A stretch of DNA of 64,000 nt from Dicaeum eximium (GCA_013396995.1 VWZP01002845.1:5724482-5788481), one strand, 5' to 3'; positions 23,272 through 35,860 are shown, counted from the stretch's first letter. Numbers and translations are program-made. Notes: generated by a model from the letters alone, not told the origin.

Positions 23272-25664
23272 GAGAGTCAGCTGGGTGGTTCTACATGTAG
23301 TCAAGCATCTCCAGCTGAGCTGCTCTCTGAGCTCCCATGACATTTCAGGGTGTCCCCAGGGGCTCAGCTGGCATGTGGAGGCCCACCAGCCCTGCAGCCA
23401 CCATTCCCCAAGAGCAGAGGTCTCTGTAAGTCCTGTCCTATGTCTGCCAGTCCCAAAACAGTGCCTTGGAAGCCTCTGGAAGCAAAAGGAAAGTGCCACC
23501 ACACACCTGCAGACAACTGCATCACCTCTCACGTTGATTCCCCTGCGAGGACAGCTACACAAGGACCAAGGGATGGATCCTTCTGGGTACTCAATCCAGG
23601 GCAGTTCTGTCATCTTGAAGGCTCCTGGCAGGAAGCAGCTGGCAGAGTGCTCAGGAACATCACCTAGGGCAGAGGGTCAACAAATTGCTCTTAGACCCCA
23701 TCACATCTTTTAGGTTCTCTTCCCTGCCCATTGTATACTCATTTCCAAGTATTCCAAAATACTGTGGTTGATATATTAAGCTTTTTTTTTTTCTAGCCTT
23801 TGCTATTATTTTACAAAAGATACATTGTATCATGAAACCTTTTGCCTTCTTATTTAAAAACTCCAATAATTTAACCTTCCACTTTGTCACTCAAAAAGTA
23901 ATAATTCTGTTCAGCATCCCCACCATTCATAATTATCCATATATACAAAATGGGACATCTTTGGGCTTTTATATCCAGCTGACAAATAAAGGTACTATCA
24001 CCTTTCTGGACAAATCCTTCACTTTCATGTATCAACACAATCAAGCTCAGTTCATTGATGCCAAACACATCTCTCAGACATATATTTCTCGTGACAGTGT
24101 TTCCACCAGGTTCAGTGTTTCTACGTGATCACAGTCTGGACATTTTGCTGATGGATAAAGACATTGCAGAGTTGGTGTTTAGCTGTTCCATCAGCTCTGA
24201 AAAGTCTTAGACTGGAAAACCAAACTTGTTGGAGCTGCTGTGAGGGCACAAAATAAATTCCTCGACTTCCTCAGTTAATAAAGCTCCTGATCTAAAACAG
24301 CTGCTGCTATTTCAGTCCTGAAGCCATTTCACAGTTTCACTGAAGTGCACTGAGGCTGCCACAAGGCTTCATTTCTCACTGACTCTTTGGAACCAGCAGA
24401 ACCAACATAGATCATCTAAGGAGAAGGGGTGAAAATTAATGAAATTGAGAAATGAAATGAAGTGAGTAGAGAGTGTTTGACCCACTTTCAGTGGTCTGAA
24501 CATTGAGGAAAAACATCGGGATTTTTTCTGATATTTGCTTCACTGTCAGAAAGACAGCTGGGAAGGGAGAGGCTCTACCTCAGAGGGAAAAAAAAATCTG
24601 TAGTTGTATGAAAAAATGGATGCTCAATCCACAGAAATGCTTCCTGGAGCACTGGGAATTGATGGATCTAAAATACATGAAATACCATCTGAAAACCTTT
24701 GATGGTGATTCAAAATGATACCTTGAGAAATAATTAGTAACAAACTGGTATGTCAGGTCTTTATTCTATCGGCTGGCCTGGTTTATGATCCAAGCACTAA
24801 CGCTGTAAGACATTTCTTCATGCAGACAAATTCCTTGTGTTCCCAGACGTGCAACGTAGGAAGAACTTGGTGGAAATTCATGTAATTCATCTAGGAGTCA
24901 ATCCACTGAATTGACTGTGAAGGAGCCTCTTCCAGGGAAACCAGCCCTTCTTAGTGTCACTGCTCCTGGAAAAGCCTGTTTAGCTATTAAAGCTTTGCAT
25001 ATGTATAAATGCCTGTGCTATTTCTCCATCTCTTAATCACAGCACTAAACACTTGACCAGACCTGGTTTGTGCTGGATCACGGTGTCTGAATTGTCTATA
25101 AGAATGACTTCATGACATGTGAATAGGTCTGTAAGAAGACATCTAGAAATATACAGCTCTAAAATAGCAATTAAAACACAAATGGGCAATCCAGAATCTT
25201 CCTCAAGGGATATAAGGGAATTCCAAGTGCTTTTCCCAGCATCTCAGATTATCTCAAAGGATTTTGAAATGAAAATGCTAAAAATAACAGCCAAGAAAGC
25301 TACTAACTGCAGAATATAATATCGCTAATAATAACCTGAGCTCTGAGTTAAGTAACGTTATTAAAAAGGCAAAAACATCAGCAGACATAATTTTTAAAAA
25401 ATCCCTACATATTGAAAAAGACAGATAAACCATATGAGTTATGCAAATTTCTTTTTTAACCTGTTCCCCAGGGACACCAGTTTCTTCTGATTTCCTTGCA
25501 GTGATGATCTTCATTCACAGTCTGCCTCAAGAGCAGAGTCTCCAGACGATGATGCTGCCCAGAAGAAGGGTGGACAAGGCCACGTGTCTCCAGTGCTACA
25601 TGCAAACTAATAGGCAAAAATGCCAGCTGCCTGGGTCATGAGGTGATGTTCTGCCTTGTGGGCA
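23272..25664. other. Unique noncoding DNA, no gene seen
   Basis: No gene or repeat family recognised. Open frames up to 142 codons at 23194-23713 overlap on both strands and show no domain. A T-run lies at about 23782-23793. Confidence 0.5.
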
Positions 25665-25940
25665 TGAATCACAGAGCCAAAGAGACATTAAGGTTGGAAA
25701 AGACCTCTAAGATCATTGAGTCCAACCAATAAGCCAGCACTGCCAACTCCACCACTGCACCATGTCCCAAAGTGCCACATCTACATAGGTTTTAAATATT
25801 TCCAGTGATGGTGGCTTTCACAACATCCCTGGACAGCCTGTTCCAATACTTGACAACTCTTTCAGGGCAGAAATTTTTCCTAATGCCCAATCTAAACCTC
25901 CCCTGGTGTAACTTCAGGTTACTTTGTCTTATTTTATTGC
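25665..25940 (-). mobile_element. CR1 LINE fragment with 3' end, reverse orientation
   Basis: The reverse complement of the CR1 3' terminus: ATTAAGGTTGGAAAAGACCT and AAGATCATTGAGTCCAACC at the left edge, then GGACAGCCTGTTCCAATAC and AATTTTTCCTAATGCCCAAT. The left edge is the CR1 3' end; the 5' part fades out near 25940. It is one of the better-preserved copies in the window. Confidence 0.95.
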
Positions 25941-27989
25941 CAAGAGCACATGAAGAACACATGTGACTGAATGTGTCTGTGGCCAGGAAAATACTTGTCC
26001 TTAGCTTGAATATGAGCCAACCTCCCCCTGGACTTTTGCTGAGTCAGTTCCTGTGGCCTCTTTTGTACCTTCATAGTGATTAGATGTCCTACATAGTCTT
26101 AGAGATGTCTTTGGGGAATCACCACATTCATAAAAAGTTATCACATTGTATGTGTAAGATCATTTATGCCAGAAGGGCAGCTAAGGTTGAAATGTTCAAG
26201 TGCTCAGAAGTTAGGAAATGCCAGAAGTCAGACTGACTGAAAATATGTCAGTCTGCCCCTAGGATGGTACAGTTGGACCAAAAGTGATCCTCTGTGTTTG
26301 AAGGACTGGGTCTGATATGGTTCTGTTGTATTTCAGAGTTTTAAGGCATTTTAAAGGCCAAAGGGAATTTAAGAATTATCAAAGTGTATATTTTAATTTT
26401 AAAATGCATCACCTTCATATTCTATATTATGTCTTAAATAATAGATGAACTTGCCTCTAGCAAAAAAGCACTGAAGAGATGCAACGAATGGATACTGTCC
26501 CTTACTGCATCTTAAAAAAGTGATTTTGACTTTTTACAGGACTCAGTGTAGCTGAAAAGTAAATGCCCTCTGTATTCCAAGTGTATAACCTCTGTGTTCT
26601 CTTATTTTCAATTTGTAGCCTCCTAACTTTTAGAAAGTAAACCTGAACAACTCCACCTCTTGCCACCCTATATTATAGCACCCAGCTGCTATAATTTTTG
26701 TTTTTCCTATGCTTATGGCTTTCTGATAAAGTTTTTAATCACATTCAAACAGCCACTGAAGCAAGTGAACAAAGTTTTAAGTAAAAAACAAGTGTTTTCC
26801 TAATCACCCCCTAAATAGCTGGTAAACCCCTTTTCTAGCACGGAAAAATCATAGTGCCCAGCCAGCCAAGGATTAGCAACTTCTGAGTTTAGGAAAGAGT
26901 GAACAAAAGGGTTTATGTTTGCCATGAAATGCCTCCTTTCTTCCTGCTCAGCCAGCTGTGTTTTTAGCACCACCTTGCCCAGGTTTGCTTTGAGGTTTGG
27001 AGCCCACAGTGGTGAGAAGCGCTGCCTGCTGCTCCTGCTGGAGCTCCTGCGTGGGCAGCAGCTGTGCACAGAGAGTGGGAATTGCAAGGCAGAGGGAAAC
27101 CACTGCTGCTGCTCTGGGAAGAAGCTGGGAACCCTTTTTAAGCCAAATGTGTCCAGTCTCCTGTGCTTATTGGGAGAAACTAGTTATCTTTTTTTCGTCT
27201 GTGGCCATCTGCCATAGCCTAGGGCAGAGGCAGAAAACAGAGTGACATTTTTTAAACAGTGATTGGTATTTTACAAGTCAAAGTAGGTCCTGTTTCCAGA
27301 GGAGACATGTCTGTTTCTTGTCTTTCATGTACAGAAATGAAACACAAACTATCATTTTAAAAAATGCAGCTTCTGCCAATTTTCATGTACTTGAAAGAAG
27401 CTGACTTAAAATGGAGGGGGGAAAAAACCCTCATGCTTTTTAACTCTCTGTTTTGTTTGTTTTCCTTTTTGCTTGTGAGAGCTATTGACCTCTTTCATGT
27501 TTGCTTCTAAAAAAATAAAATTGTTATGCTGCTCAGAGTACTTTGACAGCATGTTATCTCTGGCCAATCTCTCTGCATTGGACTGAGCTCCAGGCATCAG
27601 AGAGGCTGCCCAGCGTGGGGCTGATTGAACAGCTCCAGGAGTGATGGAGTGATTCCCACCATATTATGGAAACAGATCAAGCTTGTCACATACAAATAAT
27701 TCCTGATACTAGAAATCTTATCTTCTCAAATCATCACCTGTAGCTCAAGAAAGTTACAGATCTTTTTCTGCTCCTGTGGTTTCCCAACAGTGGTAAATAA
27801 CAGAGTTGGATATTCCTTCCATCCAGGATTTTTTGTAACTGAAACAAGTTCAAGAACAAACTGTTGAAGTTGAAATTGTTCTTTGCTTTCCTGTTATTTC
27901 ATGAGAGCAAGTAACACCTTGAAATGGAAATGCGTGCCCATCTGTACCATCCCCCAGCTCATGCTGGGCTGCTAATGAACCTTCTGATG
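25941..27989. other. Unique noncoding DNA, no gene seen
   Basis: AT-rich. A small imperfect hairpin occurs at 26229-26255 (CAGACTGAC/GTCAGTCTG, 9-bp stem). Open frames at 26800-27245 overlap on both strands and encode nothing recognisable. Confidence 0.5.
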
Positions 27990-28085
27990 AAAGGTGTCCC
28001 TGCCCATGGCAGGGGAGTTGGAACTAGATGACCTTAAGGTTCTTTTCAACTCAAAGCATTCTGGTTCTGTGATTCTGTGATAATG
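27990..28085 (+). mobile_element. CR1 LINE 3'-end fragment, forward
   Basis: The terminal part of CR1: AAGGTGTCCCTGCCCATGGC, GGAACTAGATGACCTTAAGG, then a tail CTGTGATTCTGTGA, which is the short 3'-terminal repeat of CR1. Strongly 5'-truncated. Confidence 0.9.
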
Positions 28086-28778
28086 CACAACTCATTTTCC
28101 TTGAGCATCTTCTACATTTCTTCCATATGCTCCTGTAGAAGTTCTTACTTTTAATATTTTAGTCTAAACTGTCCTCCAAGGTATTTGATTTTTTTCCTCC
28201 CTTATTCTTTGTACACCTTTCATTCTGATATTGCAACCTCCGCCACCGGGTTCAATGCCATGTGTCTAAAATGACCCCATGAGGTAATTTTGTTTGTGCA
28301 GCTGGATGCTGCTTGCAGAATGGGAGCTCCCCCTTACTGCAATGCAGTGGAAGTGGAAGTTGTCTTGCTGGTCTCCAGCCTCTGACAACGGCTGAGTTGT
28401 CACTCTGGGCTTCCTTAGGAGGCAGTGAGCTTTTTTTTGCCCTTCTGCTGGATGCTGCACTCTAAAAGTGCCAGTTTCTTTCCATAACTATGAAGGGAGC
28501 CTCTTTCCAGCATGGAGAAATCACTGTTCTGCCACACATGGGGATCACCCACCACCAAGACACCTGGGGAAACCTGCCTGCACACCCCAGCTCCATGTTT
28601 AATGCTGCCTTATCCTCATTTTCATGAGTATCCCACCCTCCCTAATTTCCTCCTATCTATCTATCTCCCCCTGCCGTGCCAGGCAATAATGTAAGAGCTT
28701 TGCTGTAAAAGACAAAGGTAAACAGAACATAATATGAAAGAACATCAGGCTTCATTACCATGGGCCATTCACTTAACA
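28086..28778. other. Unique noncoding DNA, no gene seen
   Basis: Short open frames only. A small TCTA repeat (CTATCTATCTATCT) lies at about 28653-28666. Confidence 0.5.
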
Positions 28779-28832
28779 GTTGGACTCGATGATCCTTGTG
28801 GGTCCCTTCCAACTCAGAATATTTTGTGATGA
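28779..28832 (+). mobile_element. CR1 LINE 3'-end fragment, forward
   Basis: GTTGGACTCGATGATCCTTG followed by GGGTCCCTTCCAACTCAGAA and a decayed terminal repeat (TTTTGTGATGA). Only the last ~55 bp of the element is present. It lies less than 1 kb from another tail of the same orientation but of a different sequence type, so the two are independent insertions. Confidence 0.92.
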
Positions 28833-29760
28833 ACAAAATAACAAGGGTTCTAAATGGAGATTGGCTTTTTTCCTAAACTGCCCTTTTTTCAGGCACTTTG
28901 AAGGCTCTGCCACTAGATGTAGTAAAAGCTCTCTTAAAAGTTGCCTCGGATACTCTGCTGTATTTCTGTTTCAAAGTGGGAGAAATGGACTAAAGCTCAA
29001 CAATTAATATAAGGATGACCTTAAAGCAGCACCAAAAATGTCTGGAAGAAATAGCACTCATGGCAAGCAGCATCATGTAGGGCACAAAAGGTCTCTCCAT
29101 TAGAAAACACAGATGTGAATGAGATTGGATTATCATGCTTGGAAAACCCTCTGCACACCAAATTGTGCTCAGCCTTCTTTGGAGTAGTCCTAACTGTTTT
29201 ATTAAATGTGCAAATGGGAGTTAGCAAAGGGGAGTTCAACACCCACAGAGGCAGGTAGCTGAAATGCCAGGGCAATCAGGAAGTGCAGGGTGTATTGCTC
29301 TTGTATTTCTCTTCTTCTTTGAACTGCACTAGACTTCAGAAGGAAGTATTTTTAGATCCCAAAAATGCAAGAACCAGATGTAATAAAACCACAAATAAGA
29401 TAATGTGGTTTGTTTCATTTACTTAGAGGTTAAACTCTTAGAGCTTAAACAGAATGGATTGGTGTGGGGGAAAAAGCCCTAAACCTCAAAAGTGTTCTTT
29501 CTTCTGCTAAAAATGATGTTTAGGTATTTGCAATGTTGAAAATAAGATATCTGGAAAAATAAAGCGTCATAAGTTAAGAGCACAATTAAGGAGACAGTTA
29601 CATGAGGCTTTGCAACATCTGAATCCAACATTTCATTAAGCAGTTTATGATAGAATGAAGATAATTTAAAAATTACAATAAATTTAAAACAGTAAAAAAA
29701 ACCCAAACCAAACACTTTTGCACAGTTGCCAAAGGAAGGTGAGAACTGAACAGAACTTAC
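28833..29760. other. Unique noncoding DNA; intron if the next exon is real
   Basis: AT-rich, no repeat recognised. On the minus strand it would be the intron downstream of the candidate exon at 29761-30030; the exon's open frame reads on into it and stops at about 29479. Confidence 0.45.
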
Positions 29761-29985
29761 CATGAAATTACAAACAAACCTAGGAATTTGGGCAGTTCCA
29801 TAAATTGTCTTCACCAGACAGGTCTGGTGCACAGTGGGTAGGTTTCCTTCAGTCCCAGGGGTACGTGTACATCCGAGCTGGTCACCCAAAGGTGCTTTCA
29901 CAGGCACACAGGCGATGGCCGATTCATCCTGTCCCAGAACAAATATCCACACTGACATGACAAACCATGTGCCAAAAGTGGCCAT
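29761..29985 (-). CDS. Candidate first coding exon, product unknown
   Basis: Minus strand. A pyrimidine-rich tract ending CCAACCTGCAG places an acceptor at 30030/30031. The frame opens with ATG at 29985 in a strong context (GAGAAATGG, purine at -3, G at +4), with an in-frame stop 9 bases upstream. It runs exactly 75 codons to a near-consensus donor (ATG|GTAAGTT) after 29761, phase 0. The N-terminus resembles a signal peptide: a hydrophobic run TWFVMSVWIFVLG at residues 6-18, then QDES and small residues. Five Cys follow (residues 26, 39, 55, 72 and nearby). I recognise no family. It may be a secreted or membrane protein's first exon, a lncRNA exon or a chance combination. No partner exon was found. 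Confidence 0.25.
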
Positions 29986-30030
29986 TTCTCCTCACTGAGC
30001 CATGGAAAGAGCCTGGGCCGAGCAGTTCAT

Positions 30031-30375
30031 CTGCAGGTTGGAAGAAGAAGAAAATAAAAGGAGATGATCTTTGCTCTTTACCTGCACATGTTGACTTGGT
30101 TCTGCCCAAGGCTTGACCAGTTCACCTTCATTTTTTTCTTATGCTAGATTTACCCAAAAGCAAGTTATATCTGGAGCTTAAAAGAACTTGCTCTAATTTA
30201 TGCAGTCCAGTTTGGTGAGATTTTATTTGAAAGCAAATTATCTTAATTAAATGCATGACTCTGCAGTCCCTGCTCACCTTGCTCACCTGATGCCATGCAG
30301 GCCACAGTGAGGGAACAAGCTGCTTCTCTCTCTGCTCGTAAAATGGGTGGTTTTAAAGAGAATCACACAAGAAAA
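30031..30375. other. Unique noncoding DNA, no gene seen
   Basis: It includes the pyrimidine-rich tract of the candidate acceptor (about 30031-30058 on the minus strand). The rest is AT-rich unique sequence. Confidence 0.45.
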
Positions 30376-30443
30376 CATGAGGATAAAGTGTGACTCTTAG
30401 CCATGCTATCTATCATGGCTAACAGTCACACTTTATCCTCATG
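30376..30443. repeat. Inverted repeat, 30-bp arms, 8-base loop
   Basis: Left arm 30376-30405, loop CTATCTAT (30406-30413), right arm 30414-30443. The arms are complementary at 29 of 30 positions (one mismatch at arm base 21, C against C in the folded form). Flanks outside the arms do not pair. It is too long and too perfect for chance. Possible origins are a template-switch inversion during replication, a small foldback element, or a hairpin RNA gene; the 68-base size fits a pre-miRNA-like hairpin, but a stem this perfect is not typical of one. Confidence 0.95.
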
Positions 30444-33347
30444 GGGAGAGGGCATCATCTCAGCAGGGGACTGACTGCATATATCTCCAGCCCATCATGA
30501 TTTATTAACATGTGGTAAAAAGCATGGCAATTAAGGATTTTTAAGTAAAAGCAAAGTAAATTGGCACCTAGATGCAATTTTTTCCTAAACTCAGAAATAG
30601 GGGAGTATCTTGTTTCAGAGCACTGTAAGGTCTGGATCTGCAGACTGAGAAAGAATAGAGAAAAAAGCAATTTTTTTCCTCTCTTAACACAACTGAAGTA
30701 GTGCAGGTCCCTGCAGCAGAGGGTGTAAAAGGAGTTCCAAACCCAGCTCTCAAGGTCTCCCAGCAGGCAGCTAGCCCGGATTCCATGGGGCTGGCCACCA
30801 GCTACAGCAGCCAAGAAACTATCTTTGGGAAGCATGCAGATTTTGTGTCATGACACACCCTGAGAGAGCAGACTAACCAGGCTGGACATAATCATTAGGA
30901 AACAGATGGCCATGGTGCAGGAAAGCAGCTCCTGTACCGATGGAACAAGGCACATCCCGCTCGTGCAAGCACCTTGAAGAGAACAGAGGCTACAAGCTTT
31001 ACAAGGGAGGTCAGAACAACCTGTGCTTGGGACATGTCAGCCACGTTACACAGTCTCTCAAGGGGATCAGATGCACAAGTGTATAACAGGGATGATTTTC
31101 TTTGTGCCATTTTCACAACTGCTCTGATTTCTCACATTTTAAGATGACCTCCACATAGGAAGCATGTCATGCCTCCCAGGTGTCACAATGTGAACTGGAA
31201 AGAAAGTTCACAAGGTGTTATAAGTTATTTAATTTATTTAATTACTTAGATTAAGCTTATTTAACTCCTTATAGTAGAAAGTGCTTCATCTGCAGGATCT
31301 ACCATGGATTACACTGCTCATCATCTCACATAACCCTGGAAATGAATCCAAAATTTCCTCGCAGAAACACAGCCTTTCAGAGAAGACGAGTGACTATGCA
31401 CCCATGCCTGGGAGGGAGAGGGCAGGATTTGGCCACAGACCTTTTAAGTCTGGAAGTCAGAAAGTGGTTTGAGAAAGGCACCTGGAGTGGGATGTCTGGG
31501 GTGCAGGCACAGGATGAACCCTTACCCTTGAGGGAGAAATGTGATGCAGGACCACAACCCTTCCCTGGCAGGGTCTGGGCTGCCCTGTTGTTTATATGGT
31601 CAGGGTTTTCAAACCTACTGCAACACCAAACAGTGCCTTGTGCAGAAGGAGCTCTGATGTCCAGCCACACTATTGCTTATTCTTCCCATGCCAAATTCCT
31701 AATTAAAATTTGGGAATATTCAAGTTTTCCTGCTTCCTACAGAGTAAATTAGATTATGTCGTCAATAGGAGATAAAAATAATTTCTTTGATGGCAATAAG
31801 AACTGTGTAAATACAAAAGCATAAACTCTTATTTGTGTCAAAGAACCCAGCAGAGCTCCTAGAAGCACACATGTAATGAAAAGTCTGATTTTTTCAGAGT
31901 TTTATTTCCTTTCTAGTGACACATCCCAATTTTTGCCACAAATGCAAGACCTTCAAAACCTATTAATCTGTGCAAGCAAATAGAAACAGAATGACTTTGT
32001 GCATTATTAGAATGATGCCAACCCCTATGACTGTTTGACCCTCATTAAACAAGGAGCCCTTGCAGTAACGTGGAATAGGATATGGATGTTGGTAATAATA
32101 TACCTCAGACTAGGTTGTCTGCATGGATTGCAAATGGGTGGCATTTTTAGCAAAGAGTTTTAACCAACCAGGGCAATTTCCCCTTACATAACTACCAGTG
32201 CTTCTGGTTCATCTTTCCTCCTGCAGCCAGTCAGTGTTCAGGCTAGTGAGACTGTAAGGGATCTTGTGGTGTGCAGACTTACTCCTGACCCAGCTGGCTG
32301 GAGCTGTTTGACGTTGATGCTGCTCACAAATTCATCTCTGCCACATGTGAAGTGCCAGGCCGCTTTCAGGCTCTCTGTTCTGCAAAAGAACATGCATGGA
32401 CTTATCACTTAGTTATTGCTCTTGTTAAGGTTAATAGCCTATAAAGGTCCTGCACCTTCCATCCTGTCCATTAATCAACAGTGATACTTGGCCCATTAAA
32501 AACCTGGAGGGAGAAGAGAGAAAGTCAGAAAGTAAAATGGCCTCTGGGACAATAAAACAATACTGCTACCATTCCCAGAGTCCAGCAGTGATGCCAAACA
32601 CACAAAAATACTGAAGGCACTGAAGATTCAGATTTAACAGAATTGTGCTTGGTTAATTGCCTTGCACAAATCCCATATCTACTTCTGTCTCCTCTCTGTG
32701 GCCTCCTTCAAGCTATTTTCTTATTCTGCCCTTTTCCTTCTGCAATTTCCCCCAGATATCCCTCTGCTCTTTGTCCTGCTCCACTTTGCTGTATTTTCCC
32801 CTTTCTCTTTGCCCCTGCTCCCTTCCCTTGCTGTAGCCTTTCTCTGCTGCCTCAAAGACTGTGCCCAGAGCAGGTCATTGTTTGTCCCAAAAGCTCACAG
32901 CTCAGACAAACCATCACTGCAACCATCACTTCATAGATCTCATTAGACTGGCAAATGGAGACTCACTAGCCTTGACAAGTGACCACGCTTTGACCACAGA
33001 CTCTGACTAACAGGTTATGCAAGGTTGACATGAGGGGGGTAAAGCCAATCTGCAAAGTAGTTTTTCAAAATGTTAGCAATCATGCAAGTTTGGTAACAAA
33101 TATTTTTGCAAACATGCAAGTCATAATTCTTAGCAGTCACGAATATATTTGCACTTTCTTGGACTAGCAGAGGCCAGTGTGTGAAATCCTCCAGACGAGA
33201 GGTGGCCACAGGCATATCTGACAGGTGGTCATGGCACAGCTTCCTAACCAGGCACTACACCTAAAACCTCTGATGCTGCTGGGGAGTGAGTATAGGTCTG
33301 TGGTTATGTGGTCCTGCAAAATGGGGTGAGGTAAGAAGATGCTGGTG
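30444..33347. other. Unique noncoding DNA, no gene seen
   Basis: Open frames up to 136 codons (31342-31752) with no domain. About 32660-32860 is strongly pyrimidine-rich on the plus strand. An AT-rich block near 32395-32500 (TTAATAGCC, CCATTAATCAAC, CCCATTAAAAACC) could be a conserved element. No transposon remnant recognised. Confidence 0.5.
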
Positions 33348-33377
33348 TTGATCCTACTCAAATTGATCCTACTCAAA
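33348..33377 (+). repeat. 15-bp exact tandem duplication
   Basis: TTGATCCTACTCAAA twice head to tail (33348-33362, 33363-33377), no mismatch, followed by TTAATTGAG. Confidence 0.95.
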
Positions 33378-35799
33378 TTAATTGAGGTGCCATTAGCAGA
33401 AATGTTGCATTAACACCATGCTCTGATACTTCCTACCTGAAGGAAAACATGACCAGAGATAAGATATTTGCTTCATCACTGCTCTCTCAAGCTATTTCCT
33501 CAGACCAACAGTCAGAGCCCCCAGGAATGTTATTCTTCAGGACACACAATCTGTTCTGGTTGCTACCAATTTGTATCCTGAAGGCTTTTAAGCCCTGCCT
33601 ATGATATCATTCACTAATATAACCCTGCTCCAGCAGACCCTCTGCATCCAAGACACTGCCATTAATTTAGGAAACTACTATTGAAAAATATCAGAGCAGT
33701 CAAACCAAGAGAAAAATGTCCATCCAGCTGGTACATAGGGGATAATGAAGTTTTTCCCCAAGGTTGGCCATCACAATAATGTTAGAAGAGCTACATTTTG
33801 TTCAGGTAAAATGTCCTGAACAGTTGATGGAATCCCACCGAACATAAATAACTTCTTCTAAATGAAGTACAGATGAGCAGTTCTTAATGTAAAAATACAG
33901 AAAATAAAGGAAAAGGTGGTTTTTTGGCCTTTTTTTTTTCCTTTTNAGGACAAAACTGCACCTTTGATTCATGTGTAGGATATATAGCAGCTATGAATCC
34001 TACTTAGTTCCCTCACAAACCCATTTACTTCTCCTTTAAACAACACCACCTAAAGGCAAATACAGGCAGTTCCTTCTATAGTGTTAAGCAAGGGTGACAA
34101 ACCATTGTCTAGAGACACTGGTAATCAATTTAAAAGTCAGTTTTTAAAAACCCACTGAGACCATCCAGTCTTGCCCATCCAGAGGGAGTGTTTCATCCCC
34201 TGCAACAATGATCTAATGTTACGTTTGTCAGTATTGACTTTCTGTGCAATGCAGCAGGGACATGTGAGCTTAATCTTAGGGGTGACATTTTTTCAGTCAG
34301 GAAACTATACAGTGAAATACTTTATCCATAACAACTTCATGTTCTCAAGAATAAAGAAAAATGTGCTCACTGCCCCACAGAAAGCATGTTCATCATGAGC
34401 TGAAGGGAAGCAGTGCACAGAGCATGAGGGTTGTCCATAGCCTGCCCATGAAGGTGGATGGGAAAGATGAGGAAAATGGCAATCACACCACGCTGCTACA
34501 CACACTCAGGCTGGGCTGTTCCGCTCACTCAGGAAACTGGGTTCCTCCACCTTACTCCTGTTAAGCTGCATCATTATCTTAACAACAAGAGAAGTGTCTG
34601 GACTCAGGACGAGACATTATTATAAGAACTTAGTCTCAAAACTGTACCCACTTGTGAAGTTTCCAAGTCATCTACAAACACCTGAATTGCTTCACTGCAC
34701 ATGCCTGGGAGCTGGCCATGGGATGCTTCCATATGCATGGAGGATGTGGCTCCCTGCTGGAAGTGCACACCCTTTCACTGGCTTTAGGAACTCATTGGTG
34801 GGACCAGATTAGACTTAGGCAATGGACTTAGACCCTGAGTTGGGTGAGATGACCTCCCCTGAACATGTTTGCTCCTCATAGGTGACAGTTCCTAGCAGTG
34901 TGCTTTGTTACAGCCTTGCTGTCCTGCCTTGGTGGCCACAGGAGCAGGTCGGGCTGGGCAGCTTAGTGCCCAGGTTCTGTAGGAAACCACATCCTGTTGT
35001 GCTTGTTCTTGTAGGCTCCCCATAAAATATGGCTGCTGGAGATTTCTCCAGTGGTGTAAATCGGGACTGGGTATTCCACCAAATTCAAATTATGATGGTC
35101 ATGTACTTCCTTAGATTAATCTCACTTTTATTTAGCTGTATGCAACATACATGTCTCTATCTCAGATAGGCTCACCAAGCTCCCTACGTACAGAGAAATT
35201 AAGAGAAAGTGTGAAATTTTGTTTTTATGGGATTGATTTTCCCCCAAGCCAGACATCTGAGGATGATCAGGCAAGTTGTCTACTTCTCCCTGCTCACTAC
35301 AAAGGAAGCCTAAAGCTAAACTGAGGATATCTGCATTTGGCAGGGTATAAACTATATAATATGCATATGCAAAGCATGTGTTATACTCAAGAAATTCATA
35401 ACGATTTCCCTTAGTGAATAGGTCTTGATAAAATACATGAAAGCAGAAGCTGTGTCAAATCTAACCTTAAATTCTAGGCCTTTGGCTCATTTTACTTTAA
35501 AATGCATTTCTTAGTTTATTCATGGAAAAATAATGGCAGAGCAAGTGATCTTAGCAAGTGATCACAGATTAGCATCTGTGACTAATTGCAAACAATCACA
35601 ACATGAAATTATATTTTCATGTCTTTAGTTGGAGAATTAGTCCCTTGATTATTGATGGTATGCTACTGTACTGCTTGATTTAACAGAGAGAAGCCACTGT
35701 TTTCTTTTGAGGTCATTATAACATATATTCCTGTACTGATCCTGCACCCTGCAAGGCAAGATCTTTCTTTTTTTGCAGCCTATTACAAGTTCAGAAAGT
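33378..35799. other. Unique noncoding DNA with one ambiguous base
   Basis: No gene recognised. Base 33946 is N, just after a run of T and C, so this is an unresolved homopolymer-edge call. The segment 35340-35720 is AT-rich and repeat-free with TAATT-type words. Confidence 0.5.
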
Positions 35800-35860
35800 T
35801 GAAGGTTGCACTTGATGATCTTCTAGGTCTCTTCCAACCTTAATAATTTAATAATTCTAA
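35800..35860 (+). mobile_element. CR1 LINE 3'-end fragment, forward
   Basis: GAAGGTTGCACTTGATGATC then TTCTAGGTCTCTTCCAACCT and a tail TAATAATTTAATAATTCTAA, a degenerate version of the CR1 terminal repeat. Only the last ~60 bp is present. Confidence 0.9.

Noticed and set aside
22921..23713. Several 100-142-codon frames on both strands
   Set aside because: The first part lies in a solo LTR and the rest is GC-richer unique DNA; no retroviral or host protein motif seen.
26229..26255. 9-bp-stem hairpin CAGACTGAC/GTCAGTCTG
   Set aside because: A stem this short with a 9-base loop is expected by chance in 64 kb.
29479..29760. Extension of the 168-codon minus-strand frame past the GTAAGTT donor
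   Set aside because: Downstream of the donor it becomes Phe/Leu/Ile-rich, typical of translated AT-rich intron; only the first 75 codons were kept as a candidate.
34838..34865. CR1-tail-like GTTGGGTGAGATGACCTCC
   Set aside because: Only about 20 bp resemble CR1 and the expected TTCCAACC part is missing.
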